A DNA stretch of 64,000 nt from Lentzea aerocolonigenes (GTDB taxonomy: Bacteria; Actinomycetota; Actinomycetes; Mycobacteriales; Pseudonocardiaceae), in assembly GCF_000974445.1 (NCBI RefSeq), contig NZ_BBOJ01000037.1, positions 1 to 64,000 of the forward strand, written 5' to 3'. This document shows positions 52,954 through 60,485 of this stretch, piece after piece; the stretch's first letter is position 1, and every line of letters starts with the position of its first letter. Made by a program: the position numbers and the translations under genes. Under the pieces are notes generated by a model. It was not told the DNA's origin. It made no database searches and worked only from the letters and a program-made list of their open reading frames with translations.

Positions 52954-54082
52954 CGGGCACGTTGACAAGTACCCACGCCGAGCGTGCACGGTTTCGCACG
53001 TTGATCCCGGCGACGTGATCAGCAGGCCCAGCGAAGCCGCACCGGCGACAACAAAACCGATCACGATCACGTCTGTTGTCGCGCGCTGTGTGTCCACAAC
53101 CAGGACACATCTGCGAGGTGAAGCGGGCGTCGACAGTGATCACCACGACACCGGCGCGTCTCGCCTTGTACGCGATGAACGCGCCGAGCTGGTGGAACGG
53201 CCAAGAAGAGCGGATGGCTCGCTGGTCACGACGAAGCTGTACCCGGTTGCGAATGCCCCTGAGATCCTCGAGGGCGATACCGCGCCCGGTGCGCTGCGCG
53301 ACAGCCACCAGTTTCTTGGCGATGACGTGATTGACGTTCGTGACGTGGCGATGCTCCCGCCGAGCACGCCGGCGAAGACGGCGAGTCGCCGACTTGGTCC
53401 GCTTGACCCGCAGCTCGGCGCGCTTTCTCTCCTGCCACCGCCGATACCGTCGCAACCGGAGACCTTGGAAGTTCGTGCCGTCCGACGTGGTGGCCAGGTT
53501 GACGATTCCGCGGTCCACCCCGATCCAGTCGCTCGGCACCACCGGCTCCGGTTCAGGCACCTCACAGGTCGCGATCAGCAGCCACTTGCCGTCTCTCCGG
53601 ACCAGGTCGGTCTCACCTCGGCGATGCGACCTGAGGCTGTCGAGTTGGGCTGGGTGTCCGACGATGCGGACACCCTTCAAACGGCCCGACGTCGTCCAGA
53701 TGGACACTGTCCGCGCGTCGTAGCGCCAAGAGAGCATGCGGTCGTCGAACGGCTGTGCCGCGCCCTTGCGAAACCTGATCGCCTTGCCCTCGGCTTTCCG
53801 GCGACGCGGCCCGGCGAGGTTCCCGGTTCGGATGCTCGCCTGCAGGCTGGCACAGGCGTCGACAACCTTCTTGATCGTCCGCACGGCGGCCTGGGCTCCC
53901 AAACCGAATCCCCGCACGTCCGCGTACACCAGTTTCTGCAGATCGTTGCGGGAGTGCACGCCTCGTTCGAACGCCATCTTCGAGACTTTGTCCGCAGCTG
54001 CGTTGCACGCGTGCAGGGTTTCCAACAGCGCCGCCGCCTGGACAGCGGACGGCAGCAGGCGGACCTGCACCACGACCTTCAC
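52940..54082 (-). CDS. tnpB: TnpB RNA-guided nuclease
   Basis: 380 residues from GTG 54082 (MKVVVQVRLLPSAVQAAALL); in-frame TTG 54136 would add 18 unlike residues. RuvC residues are all present: D190 (IGVDRGIVNLATTSDG), E272 (GIALEDLRGIRNR) and D355 (GPADHVAGINV). The zinc finger is C326-P-G-C329 ... C-C-R-R-C348. A basic helical region at 205-250 precedes RuvC-II. Such proteins cut DNA guided by an RNA from the element's right end and help the element persist; many are ancestors of Cas12. An intact triad suggests activity. No TnpA is present to move it. Confidence 0.88.
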   Translation of the reverse strand: MKVVVQVRLLPSAVQAAALLETLHACNAAADKVSKMAFERGVHSRNDLQKLVYADVRGFGLGAQAAVRTIKKVVDACASLQASIRTGNLAGPRRRKAEGKAIRFRKGAAQPFDDRMLSWRYDARTVSIWTTSGRLKGVRIVGHPAQLDSLRSHRRGETDLVRRDGKWLLIATCEVPEPEPVVPSDWIGVDRGIVNLATTSDGTNFQGLRLRRYRRWQERKRAELRVKRTKSATRRLRRRARREHRHVTNVNHVIAKKLVAVAQRTGRGIALEDLRGIRNRVQLRRDQRAIRSSWPFHQLGAFIAYKARRAGVVVITVDARFTSQMCPGCGHTARDNRRDRDRFCCRRCGFAGPADHVAGINVRNRARSAWVLVNVPEPAA

Positions 54083-54156
54083 TCGACCGATCTTGGAACA
54101 CGTGTTCGAGGCGTCGATCTCTGAGTACGGGGGCAAACGTGATTTCCTGCGCCCTC

Positions 54157-54171
54157 GAAGCGTCAGGCTTC
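54157..54171. repeat. Left-end hairpin of the tnpB element
   Basis: GAAGC / GCTTC with loop GTCAG, between tnpB and the aminotransferase gene. Probable subterminal hairpin of the left end. Confidence 0.4.
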
Positions 54172-54205
54172 CCTCGACACGAGATTCAGGTGAAGATCCT
54201 GCGTT

Positions 54206-55369
54206 GTGCGGGTACCAGCGCTAGTCCCTCGGTTGCAGCCGTTCACGTCGACCATCTTCGCGGAGATGACGGCGCTGGCCGTGCAGCACGACGCCGTCAA
54301 CCTCGGTCAGGGTTTTCCCGACACCGACGGTCCCGCGTCGATGCTCGCGGCCGCCCAGTCCGCGATCGCGTCCGGCGTGAACCAGTACCCGCCCGGCACC
54401 GGCATGCCGGTGCTGCGCCGGGCCGTCGCGCAGCACCGTTCGCGGTACGGGCTCTCGTACGACCCGGACACCGAGGTCCTGGTGACCGTGGGCGCCACCG
54501 AGGCGATCGCGGCGTCGCTGCTGGCCCTGGTCGAGGCCGGTGACGAGGTCATCCTCATCGAGCCGTACTACGACTCCTACGCCGCTTCCGTGGCGATGGC
54601 CGGTGCCACGCGGGTGACCGTCGGCCTGCGCGAGGACGAGTCCGGACGGCTGGCGCTCGACGTGGACGCGTTGCGGGCGGCCGTCACGCCTCGGACGCGG
54701 GCGATCCTGGTCAACTCGCCGCACAACCCGACCGGGACCGTCTTCCGCTTGGAGGAGCTCCAAGCCATCGCCGCGTTGTGCGTCGAGCACGACCTGCTGG
54801 CGATCACCGACGAGGTCTACGAGCACCTGGTGTTCGACGGCCTGACGCACATCCCGCTGGCCTCGCTGCCCGGCATGGCCGCCCGGACGTTGTCGATCTC
54901 CGGCGCCGGCAAGACGTTCAACTGCACCGGTTGGAAGATCGGCTGGGTGTGCGGCCCCGCGGAGCTGGTGTCGGCGGTGCGCGCGGCCAAGCAGTTCATG
55001 ACCTTCGTGGGTGGGGCGCCGTTCCAGCCCGCCGTGGCGCACGCGCTGACCGCGGAACTGGACTGGGTCGGCGAGCTGCGCGACTCGTTGGCCTCGAAGC
55101 GCGCGCGCCTGGCCGAGGGGTTGCGTGCGGCCGGTTTCGAGGTGCGGTCGTCGGAGGGCACGTACTTCATCTGCGCCGACGTCCGCCCCCTCGGCTACAC
55201 GGACGGCTGGGCCCTGTGCCGCGACCTGCCGGCCCGGATCGGGGTCGCCGCGGTGCCGGTCCAGGTGTTCACCGACCGCCCGGAGCAGTGGCAGCACCTG
55301 ATCCGGTTCGCGTTCTGCAAGCAGGACGCGGTGATCGACGAAGCGGTGGAACGACTCCACAAGCTGTAG
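54206..55369 (+). CDS. Class I aminotransferase (DapC/kynurenine aminotransferase-like)
   Basis: 387 residues from GTG 54206. Substrate arm VNLGQGFPDTDGP, NSPHNPTGTVF, ITDEVYEHLVFDG and the PLP Lys in SISGAGKTFNCTGWKIGW are present, and an Arg near the C-terminus (LIRFAFCKQ) binds carboxylate. Homologues include the actinobacterial N-succinyl-diaminopimelate aminotransferase (Rv0858c) and kynurenine or methionine aminotransferases; sequence alone does not decide. The tnpB element lies immediately upstream and may carry or have displaced its promoter. Confidence 0.88.
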   Translation: MRVPALVPRLQPFTSTIFAEMTALAVQHDAVNLGQGFPDTDGPASMLAAAQSAIASGVNQYPPGTGMPVLRRAVAQHRSRYGLSYDPDTEVLVTVGATEAIAASLLALVEAGDEVILIEPYYDSYAASVAMAGATRVTVGLREDESGRLALDVDALRAAVTPRTRAILVNSPHNPTGTVFRLEELQAIAALCVEHDLLAITDEVYEHLVFDGLTHIPLASLPGMAARTLSISGAGKTFNCTGWKIGWVCGPAELVSAVRAAKQFMTFVGGAPFQPAVAHALTAELDWVGELRDSLASKRARLAEGLRAAGFEVRSSEGTYFICADVRPLGYTDGWALCRDLPARIGVAAVPVQVFTDRPEQWQHLIRFAFCKQDAVIDEAVERLHKL

Positions 55370-55411
55370 TTGTCCACAGGTGTGGACAGGTTTCTCCACA
55401 CCTGTGGACAA
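55370..55411. promoter_or_regulatory. Perfect inverted repeat made of two DnaA boxes
   Basis: TTGTCCACAGGTGTGGA (55370-55386) and its exact complement (55395-55411) around CAGGTTTC. The outer 9 bp of each arm, TTGTCCACA, is the actinobacterial DnaA-box consensus. It begins 1 bp after the aminotransferase stop, so it may serve as terminator, DnaA-binding site or both. No other origin feature is near. Confidence 0.7.
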
Positions 55412-55465
55412 CCCACTTTCGGGTGAGGCTTGGAGCCTTCACGCCGGGGTTCGACTCCAAATGGC

Positions 55466-55996
55466 ATGGACTCGAACACAGAGGTTCTCGAAGGCTGGCG
55501 TTCCGGGCTCTGCGGCTGGGACGCCCTCGTCGAGCGCTACTCCCGGCTGGTCTGGTCGGTGCCCAGATCGTTCCACCTGAGCCACGCCGACGCGGCCGAC
55601 GTCTACCAGTGCACGTGGCTCTGCCTGGCAGAACACCTCACCCGCATCCGCAAACCGGAGCACCTGGCCCGGTGGCTGGTCCGTACCGCCACCCGCCAGT
55701 CGATCACCGTGCTGCGCGCCCGCGGCCGCGAGGTGCTGCTGGACCTGTGGGAGCCGGAGTCGACGGCGCCGACGCCCGACGAGGTCGCACTGACCAACGA
55801 GAGGCAGCGGCGGCTGTGGTCGGCGCTGACAACGTTGAACGAGCGGTGCCAGCGGCTGCTGAGGATCGCTGCCCACAGCCCGGAGCTGAGTTATGCACAG
55901 GTTGCGGACGCCCTGGGGATAAAGGTGGGGAGCGTTGGGTCCACGCGGAGCCGGTGCCTCGCTGAGCTGCGGCGGAAGCTGGAGGACTGGCGATGA
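55466..55996 (+). CDS. Sigma-70 family (ECF-like) RNA polymerase sigma factor
   Basis: 176 residues from ATG 55466 (MDSNTEVLEGWRSG). Region 2 at 15-80 (WDALVERYSRLVWSVPRSFHLSHADAADVYQCTWLCLAEH), region 4 at 115-172 (ALTTLNERCQRLLRIAAHSPELSYAQVADALGIKVGSVGSTRSRCLAELR). It directs polymerase to a small set of promoters. It overlaps the next gene as ATGA and forms an operon with the CHAT gene. No conventional anti-sigma gene is visible. Confidence 0.9.
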   Translation: MDSNTEVLEGWRSGLCGWDALVERYSRLVWSVPRSFHLSHADAADVYQCTWLCLAEHLTRIRKPEHLARWLVRTATRQSITVLRARGREVLLDLWEPESTAPTPDEVALTNERQRRLWSALTTLNERCQRLLRIAAHSPELSYAQVADALGIKVGSVGSTRSRCLAELRRKLEDWR

Positions 55997-56361
55997 GGGA
56001 CTCGCTGCTCGACGAGATCGCCGACCTGTTCCGCGAGGACGCGCCACCACCAGCCCTCACCCCGCGCCCAACCGGCCTCGACCCCATGGAGCCCGTCCAA
56101 GAGCCCGTCCGCGGACCGTCCCGGCAGCTCGCGTTCCACGTCGGCTCCGGCCGCATGTACCTGCAGCTCGGCCCTTCTCACGCAGGCGTGCGCCTGACCG
56201 GCGTGCTGGACGAGGCCGTCTCCGTCGAGGTCCGCGAGCCCGACACGACCCAGACGCTCCGCCCGGACGCCGATGGCTGGTTCCGTGCCGACGTCAGGCC
56301 GGGGCCGGTGTGCGTGACCGTGCCCGAGCTGGGTCTCACGACCGGGTGGTTCGTCGCATGA
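55993..56361 (+). CDS. Small protein between sigma factor and CHAT protease
   Basis: 122 residues. N-terminal helix MRDSLLDEIADLFREDAPPP, Pro-rich linker, then strands (LAFHVGSGRMYLQLGPSHAGVRLTGVLDEAVSVEVREPD, VCVTVPELGLTTGWFVA) that look like a small beta-sandwich. The acidic helix and its place after a sigma gene suggest an anti-sigma or adaptor role. No known family recognised. 4-bp overlaps on both sides. Confidence 0.75.
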   Translation: MRDSLLDEIADLFREDAPPPALTPRPTGLDPMEPVQEPVRGPSRQLAFHVGSGRMYLQLGPSHAGVRLTGVLDEAVSVEVREPDTTQTLRPDADGWFRADVRPGPVCVTVPELGLTTGWFVA

Positions 56362-58352
56362 GCGCCAGCGCAGATCCGCGGGCCACCATCGCGACGACCG
56401 ACGTCCGCGGCACGAAACCCCAGCGCGCCGACGCTCTGCACAACCTGAGCGTCGCCCACGTCGAGCTCGGCCACCTCGACGTCGCCGCCCGGCTCGCCCG
56501 GCGCGGGTTGCGGCTCACCGGCGAGGCGCGGTTCCGGCTGACGCTGGCGTGGATCGACCTGGACCGCGGCCGGCGCAAGCAGAGCCTCCACCACCTGGAC
56601 CTCGCCACGCCGCACCTCCGCGGCCGCGAGCTGGCGAGGGCGCGGTGCCTGCGCGGACTCCACCTCTGCGCCGAGCCGCGACTCGCCATCGGCGAGCTCA
56701 CCGCGGTCATCAGGGAGCTGCGGCGGTACGGCGACGAACGCTGGCTGGCCAACGCGCTGGTCGGCAGGGGGATCGCGCGGTGCAACGCCACGCAGCTCGC
56801 CAGGGCGGAGGCCGACTTCGCCGCCGCGCAGACGGTGCTGCACGCCATCGGCGAACCCGGGCGCGCGGCGATGTGCCTGCACAACAGGGGATTCGTCGCG
56901 ATGCTCGCCGGTGACCTGCCGCTCGCGCTGCGGCGGTACGAGGACGCGGCGAAGGCGGGGCTCGACTCGACGAGCCGGCCGGAAGCGCTCGTCGACAGGG
57001 CGGAGGCGTTGCTGGCCGCGGGTCTCACGGCGGAGGCCCGCCGCGTGCTGGAACCCGCGGAACGTCTCCTGAAGCGGTGCGGACGAGAGGTGTCCGAGCT
57101 GGCGGTGCTGAGTGCTCGGTGTGCGTTGAGGGACGGAGATCCGGGGCCCGCGGTGCGGATCGGAGGTTCGGACGTCGAGTTCATGCTCGCCGCCGGGAAG
57201 CTCGACGCCGTTGCGGCGCACCGGTTTCGCGGGCCGGTGCAGACGCGGGCGCTCGGCTGGCTCGCGCAGGCACGCCGGTCGGACCGGCGGGGTGCGTTGG
57301 CGGCGTGCAGGGCCGGACTCAGGGTGCTCGACGAGCACCACGGCGACTGGCCGCGCCGCGAGCTGACCGGGCACGCGCTCGGGCTCGCACGGACGGCGCG
57401 CGAGGTGCTGGACTGGTCGGAGCAGCACCGGAGGACATCACCGCTGCCGCCACCGAACACGAAACTCGCACGGGCACTCACGGCACTGCGCCAGGCCCGC
57501 GCGCTCGGAGGCCAAGTCGAGGCGTTGGAGCGGGAGGTCCGCAGGACAGCGCTCGCCACGCGTCCTCGCCGCCTCCAGAAGGCAGCTGTCGCACCGGATC
57601 TGCCGCTGATCAGCTTCAGCCTCCACAGTGGACTCATGCGAGCCGTGACCGTGGTCGGCGGACGGGCCCGCCTGCACACCCTCCCGGATCCGGACCAACT
57701 GGTGCGGGAGAGCAGGTTGGCGCTCGCCGCGGGCAGGCGCGTGCCCGAGTTCGACCTGCTTCCCGACGCCGAGGAAGTGATCGTGGTTCCGGACGGAGTG
57801 CTCCACGACATGCCGTGGGCCGCGCACACCAACCTGGTGCACGTCATCCCTTCGCTGCGCCATTGGCACCCGCCAAGCCGTAGCGGCCGAAGAGTCTGGA
57901 TCACCGGCCCACAGCTCCACCACGACGAAGTGCCAGCACTGCACCAAAAATACGGCGGCCAAATCATCAATTCCACTGTGGACGACACCCTGCGCGGACT
58001 GGAAGGCGCCGGCATCGCCCACATCGCCGCCCACGGTCACGTCCACCCGGAGAACCCGCTCTTCTCCCACCTGGACCTGGACGACGGCCCCCTCTACGGC
58101 TACGACATCGCGAGGATCGCGCACCCGCCCGAGATCGTCGTGCTGTCCGCCTGCGAGTCAGGCCTCGCCAGAACGTTCCTCGACGCCGGCACCCGAGCGG
58201 TGATCGCCAGCGTGCTGCCGGTGCCGGACGCCCAGGTCTGCGCGGCCATGACCGAGGTGCACCGCCTGATCGGCCACCCCGCACGAGCCGCGCGGGCCGT
58301 CGCGCACCTCGGGTTCAGCTGTTACGGCACGGGCACCAGGGTGGCGGCGTGA
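56358..58352 (+). CDS. TPR-CHAT protease (caspase-like)
   Basis: 664 residues from ATG 56358, overlapping the previous stop. Residues 20-330 are TPR-like helical pairs (ADALHNLSVAHVELGHLDVAARLARRGL; MCLHNRGFVAMLAGDLPLALRRYEDAA). Residues about 415-655 form a CHAT domain with the catalytic pair His559 (HIAAHGHVHPENP) and Cys599 (IVVLSACESGLA). CHAT proteases include separase-like enzymes and the Craspase Csx29. Co-translation with a sigma factor and convergence on a subtilisin-like gene suggest a proteolytic signalling module. Last 31 bp overlap the S8 gene. Confidence 0.88.
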   Translation: MSASADPRATIATTDVRGTKPQRADALHNLSVAHVELGHLDVAARLARRGLRLTGEARFRLTLAWIDLDRGRRKQSLHHLDLATPHLRGRELARARCLRGLHLCAEPRLAIGELTAVIRELRRYGDERWLANALVGRGIARCNATQLARAEADFAAAQTVLHAIGEPGRAAMCLHNRGFVAMLAGDLPLALRRYEDAAKAGLDSTSRPEALVDRAEALLAAGLTAEARRVLEPAERLLKRCGREVSELAVLSARCALRDGDPGPAVRIGGSDVEFMLAAGKLDAVAAHRFRGPVQTRALGWLAQARRSDRRGALAACRAGLRVLDEHHGDWPRRELTGHALGLARTAREVLDWSEQHRRTSPLPPPNTKLARALTALRQARALGGQVEALEREVRRTALATRPRRLQKAAVAPDLPLISFSLHSGLMRAVTVVGGRARLHTLPDPDQLVRESRLALAAGRRVPEFDLLPDAEEVIVVPDGVLHDMPWAAHTNLVHVIPSLRHWHPPSRSGRRVWITGPQLHHDEVPALHQKYGGQIINSTVDDTLRGLEGAGIAHIAAHGHVHPENPLFSHLDLDDGPLYGYDIARIAHPPEIVVLSACESGLARTFLDAGTRAVIASVLPVPDAQVCAAMTEVHRLIGHPARAARAVAHLGFSCYGTGTRVAA

Positions 58353-59236
58353 AGCGCGGCGGCGAACGACGTGCCGGTGCACAGCAGCTGCGACGATCCG
58401 ACCGTGGCCGGCACGTCGACCCCGTCCGCCACGACGTTCACCCACGGCCCGCGGCCCGAGAACGACGCCGAGGCCCCCACCGCGGTCACGGCGGGCAAGG
58501 CTGCGGGCCACCACGGGCGGGACGAGCCTCCGTTGCCCGCCGCCGCCACCACGTTGCGGCCGCACGCCGCCAGGACGGGAGGGCACTCGTCGTTGAACGA
58601 GTACGTGCCCGAGGCAACCAGGACCACCGGCAGGTCACGGGTGGCGCGCAGGGCGGCCGCGAGGGTCAGGTCGTCACCGAAGCCTGAAGCCGTCAGGACC
58701 GGGAACGGGCGCACCGAGGCGCCGTGGTGCCGCAGGACCCCGGCGACCAACGAGCCGTGCGGGGCATCGAGAGGGGTGTCCAGCAACGCGACGGTGCCCT
58801 CGCCCAGGAGCTCGGGGAGGCGGGTGCCGATCACCGGGCGCGAGGTGCCGATCATGATCGGGCAGGCTAGATGGACGTGGTTCGGGGCGGCGCCGACCTC
58901 ACGGGCGATGTCGACGACACGTGCCCGTTCGGACGCCTTGGTGTACATGCGGATGGCGCCCGACGCGATCTCCTCGTGCGAGTAGACGCCGCGCAAGCGC
59001 TTGCGCACAGTGGGTGCGTCCGCTGGCAAGACGATCAGTTCCCCCGAACGGACCAAACACTCGTTCGGGCCCGCGACGTCGTGCGCCAGCACCGGGCCGA
59101 GGGCACTGGAGGCGTGATCGACCAGCTCAGAGAGGCTGTTGACCTGCTTTGGCGTGTCCACAACGGACACCATCCCCCGCCGCGACACGGTCCACAGGGG
59201 ACCAACCGGCAATGTCACTCGATCCGATGACGACAC
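58322..59236 (-). CDS. Compact subtilisin-like (S8) serine protease, cytoplasmic
   Basis: 304 residues from GTG 59236; an ATG at 59173 is an alternative. No signal peptide. Residues 1-145 show no recognised domain. The S8 core is short: Asp153 in VALLDTPLDAPHG, His160 in PHGSLVAGVLRHHG, Asn in VAAAGNGGSS and Ser290 in CTGTSFAAALHAAT. Asp and His are 7 residues apart, against about 30 in ordinary subtilisins, so the first loop is deleted or another Asp serves. Convergent with and overlapping the CHAT gene. Confidence 0.82.
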   Translation of the reverse strand: MSSSDRVTLPVGPLWTVSRRGMVSVVDTPKQVNSLSELVDHASSALGPVLAHDVAGPNECLVRSGELIVLPADAPTVRKRLRGVYSHEEIASGAIRMYTKASERARVVDIAREVGAAPNHVHLACPIMIGTSRPVIGTRLPELLGEGTVALLDTPLDAPHGSLVAGVLRHHGASVRPFPVLTASGFGDDLTLAAALRATRDLPVVLVASGTYSFNDECPPVLAACGRNVVAAAGNGGSSRPWWPAALPAVTAVGASASFSGRGPWVNVVADGVDVPATVGSSQLLCTGTSFAAALHAATLVPVP

Positions 59237-59412
59237 TGACGGTGTTCATGCCTGATCAGGGCAACACGGACAGCCGCACGAGAACGCCCTTCCGAGTGTT
59301 TTGTGCGGAGTTGGTTCGCAAAGCCACTCACCAGTGCTAGACATAGCTCAACGTCGACCTCCGACGGCGCTGTGCGTTGGCGGTGACCTGAACGGTGGAC
59401 GGTGGTGATCCT

Positions 59413-60189
59413 GTGGCAGGTGGTGGAGCTGGTGCACTGCTGCTGCGGGCCGCTGCGCTCGGCGGGCTGACCGCCGCCGCCTGGCTGCTGAGCGGGACGA
59501 ACGCGTCCGCCAGCCCCGAGGAACCGCCGGCCGTCGAGATCGCCGTCGAGATTCCGCAGCTGCGGGAGGACCCCGCCGGCTGGGCCCAGGCGTTCACCGC
59601 GACCGTCATCGAGCGGCACAACAGGGCCGCGTTCGTGCCTCCGCCGGTCGTGACGAAGCCGGAAGAGCCCCAGGAAACCGAAGACGAGGGCCCGGTCCTC
59701 GACTTCAGCGGCGGCTCGCAGGGCAACACCCGCTCGGGTTCGGTCTCGAACGAGGCGCCACCCGAGGTGATCCAGGCGAAGGCGCAGGTCCGCGCCGCGA
59801 AGAAGGCCGCTAAGGCCGCCGCCGAACTGCCTCCGCCACCGCCACCGCCCGCACCGCCCGCCGCGGTCCCGGTCAAGAAGGCCGTGCCGCTGCTGCCCGA
59901 CGTCCCGGTTGCCGCGCCCGTGAAGACCGAGCCGGCGCCGGTGAGCGACCTCACCTGGACCGTGCCCGGCCACGACGTTCCGCTGCCCGCGCCGCAGCAG
60001 GCACCCGTCGTCGCCACGGCCTCCGCGTCGTCCGGCCACACCGACAACTCCGGCGGCACGCGCGGCGTGCTCGCCGTTCTGACGTCGCACAACTCGCTCT
60101 TCCCTCCCACGACGTGGTCGGTCGAGGAGCGTCGCGACGGTCGCTCACCGGGCAGCTTGCCCGGCCTCCCGAGCACGTCACCCGACTGA
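59413..60189 (+). CDS. Secreted Pro/Ala-rich protein
   Basis: 258 residues from GTG 59413 (MAGGGAGALLLRAAALGGL). Signal peptide about 1-33 (cleavage near NASAS). A short ordered block (VEIAVEIPQLREDPAGWAQAFTATVIERHN) is followed by a long Pro/Ala/Val-rich region with a poly-Pro run at about 140-150. No family recognised. Probably cell-wall associated. Confidence 0.65.
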   Translation: MAGGGAGALLLRAAALGGLTAAAWLLSGTNASASPEEPPAVEIAVEIPQLREDPAGWAQAFTATVIERHNRAAFVPPPVVTKPEEPQETEDEGPVLDFSGGSQGNTRSGSVSNEAPPEVIQAKAQVRAAKKAAKAAAELPPPPPPPAPPAAVPVKKAVPLLPDVPVAAPVKTEPAPVSDLTWTVPGHDVPLPAPQQAPVVATASASSGHTDNSGGTRGVLAVLTSHNSLFPPTTWSVEERRDGRSPGSLPGLPSTSPD

Positions 60190-60265
60190 GTCCGACAGGA
60201 CAAGTCTGCCCTCTGCGCGATTTGTGACCCTCTCGTTGGCGTCGCGCCAGTAACTCCTCCACGCA

Positions 60266-60423
60266 TTTCCCGTTGTACGCAAGGAACCCAGTCTTCCTGA
60301 CCTGCCAACCGCGCCCTGGCAGGTCGGGTCTGGTCCGAGCACCGCGCTGCCCCCGCAGTCTCGGACCGCACGGGAAACCTGCGGACGGGGGACGTCAATC
60401 CCTGGGACGTTCCCCGCCGCAGG
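60266..60423 (+). ncRNA. Structured intergenic region, candidate non-coding RNA
   Basis: Four helices fit one fold: TTTCCCGT (60266-60273) with ACGGGAAA (60370-60377) closing two inner hairpins, GACCTGCCA/TGGCAGGTC (60299-60325) and GGTCCGAG/CTCGGACC (60332-60367). A stacked hairpin follows at once: CCTGCGG/CCGCAGG (60378-60384, 60417-60423) with an inner 10-bp helix containing one G-U pair. A 16-bp terminator stem follows at 60441. I do not recognise an Rfam family. The strand is uncertain because helices read both ways; plus is chosen for the G-U pair. Confidence 0.45.
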
Positions 60424-60440
60424 CCACCCGGTGGCAAGTT

Positions 60441-60481
60441 CGTCGGCCCGGTCTCCACCGCTGCGGGAGACCGGGCCGACG
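60441..60481. terminator. Perfect 16-bp hairpin, likely bidirectional terminator
   Basis: 60441-60456 pairs exactly with 60466-60481 (CGTCGGCCCGGTCTCC / GGAGACCGGGCCGACG) around a 9-nt loop. It is 5 bp past the MocR stop (minus strand) and at the end of the structured region (plus strand). Confidence 0.85.
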
Positions 60482-60485
60482 TGTC

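Larger units (their letters stand above)
52925..54185 (-). mobile_element. Solitary tnpB element (IS605/IS1341 type), ends approximate
   Basis: tnpB without tnpA. A hairpin overlaps and follows the tnpB stop (52928-52953), and a GAAGC/GCTTC hairpin lies 75 bp upstream of its start (54157-54171). These are where IS605-type ends carry subterminal hairpins. Ends are placed by these hairpins, not by an empty-site comparison. There is no target duplication, as expected. Codon use of tnpB is less GC-biased than the neighbours. Confidence 0.65.

Noticed and set aside
60266-60423. c-di-AMP (ydaO/rpfA-type) or cobalamin riboswitch
   Set aside because: AAGGAACCC and other short pieces are reminiscent, but conserved core segments are not all found and no gene follows on the same strand.
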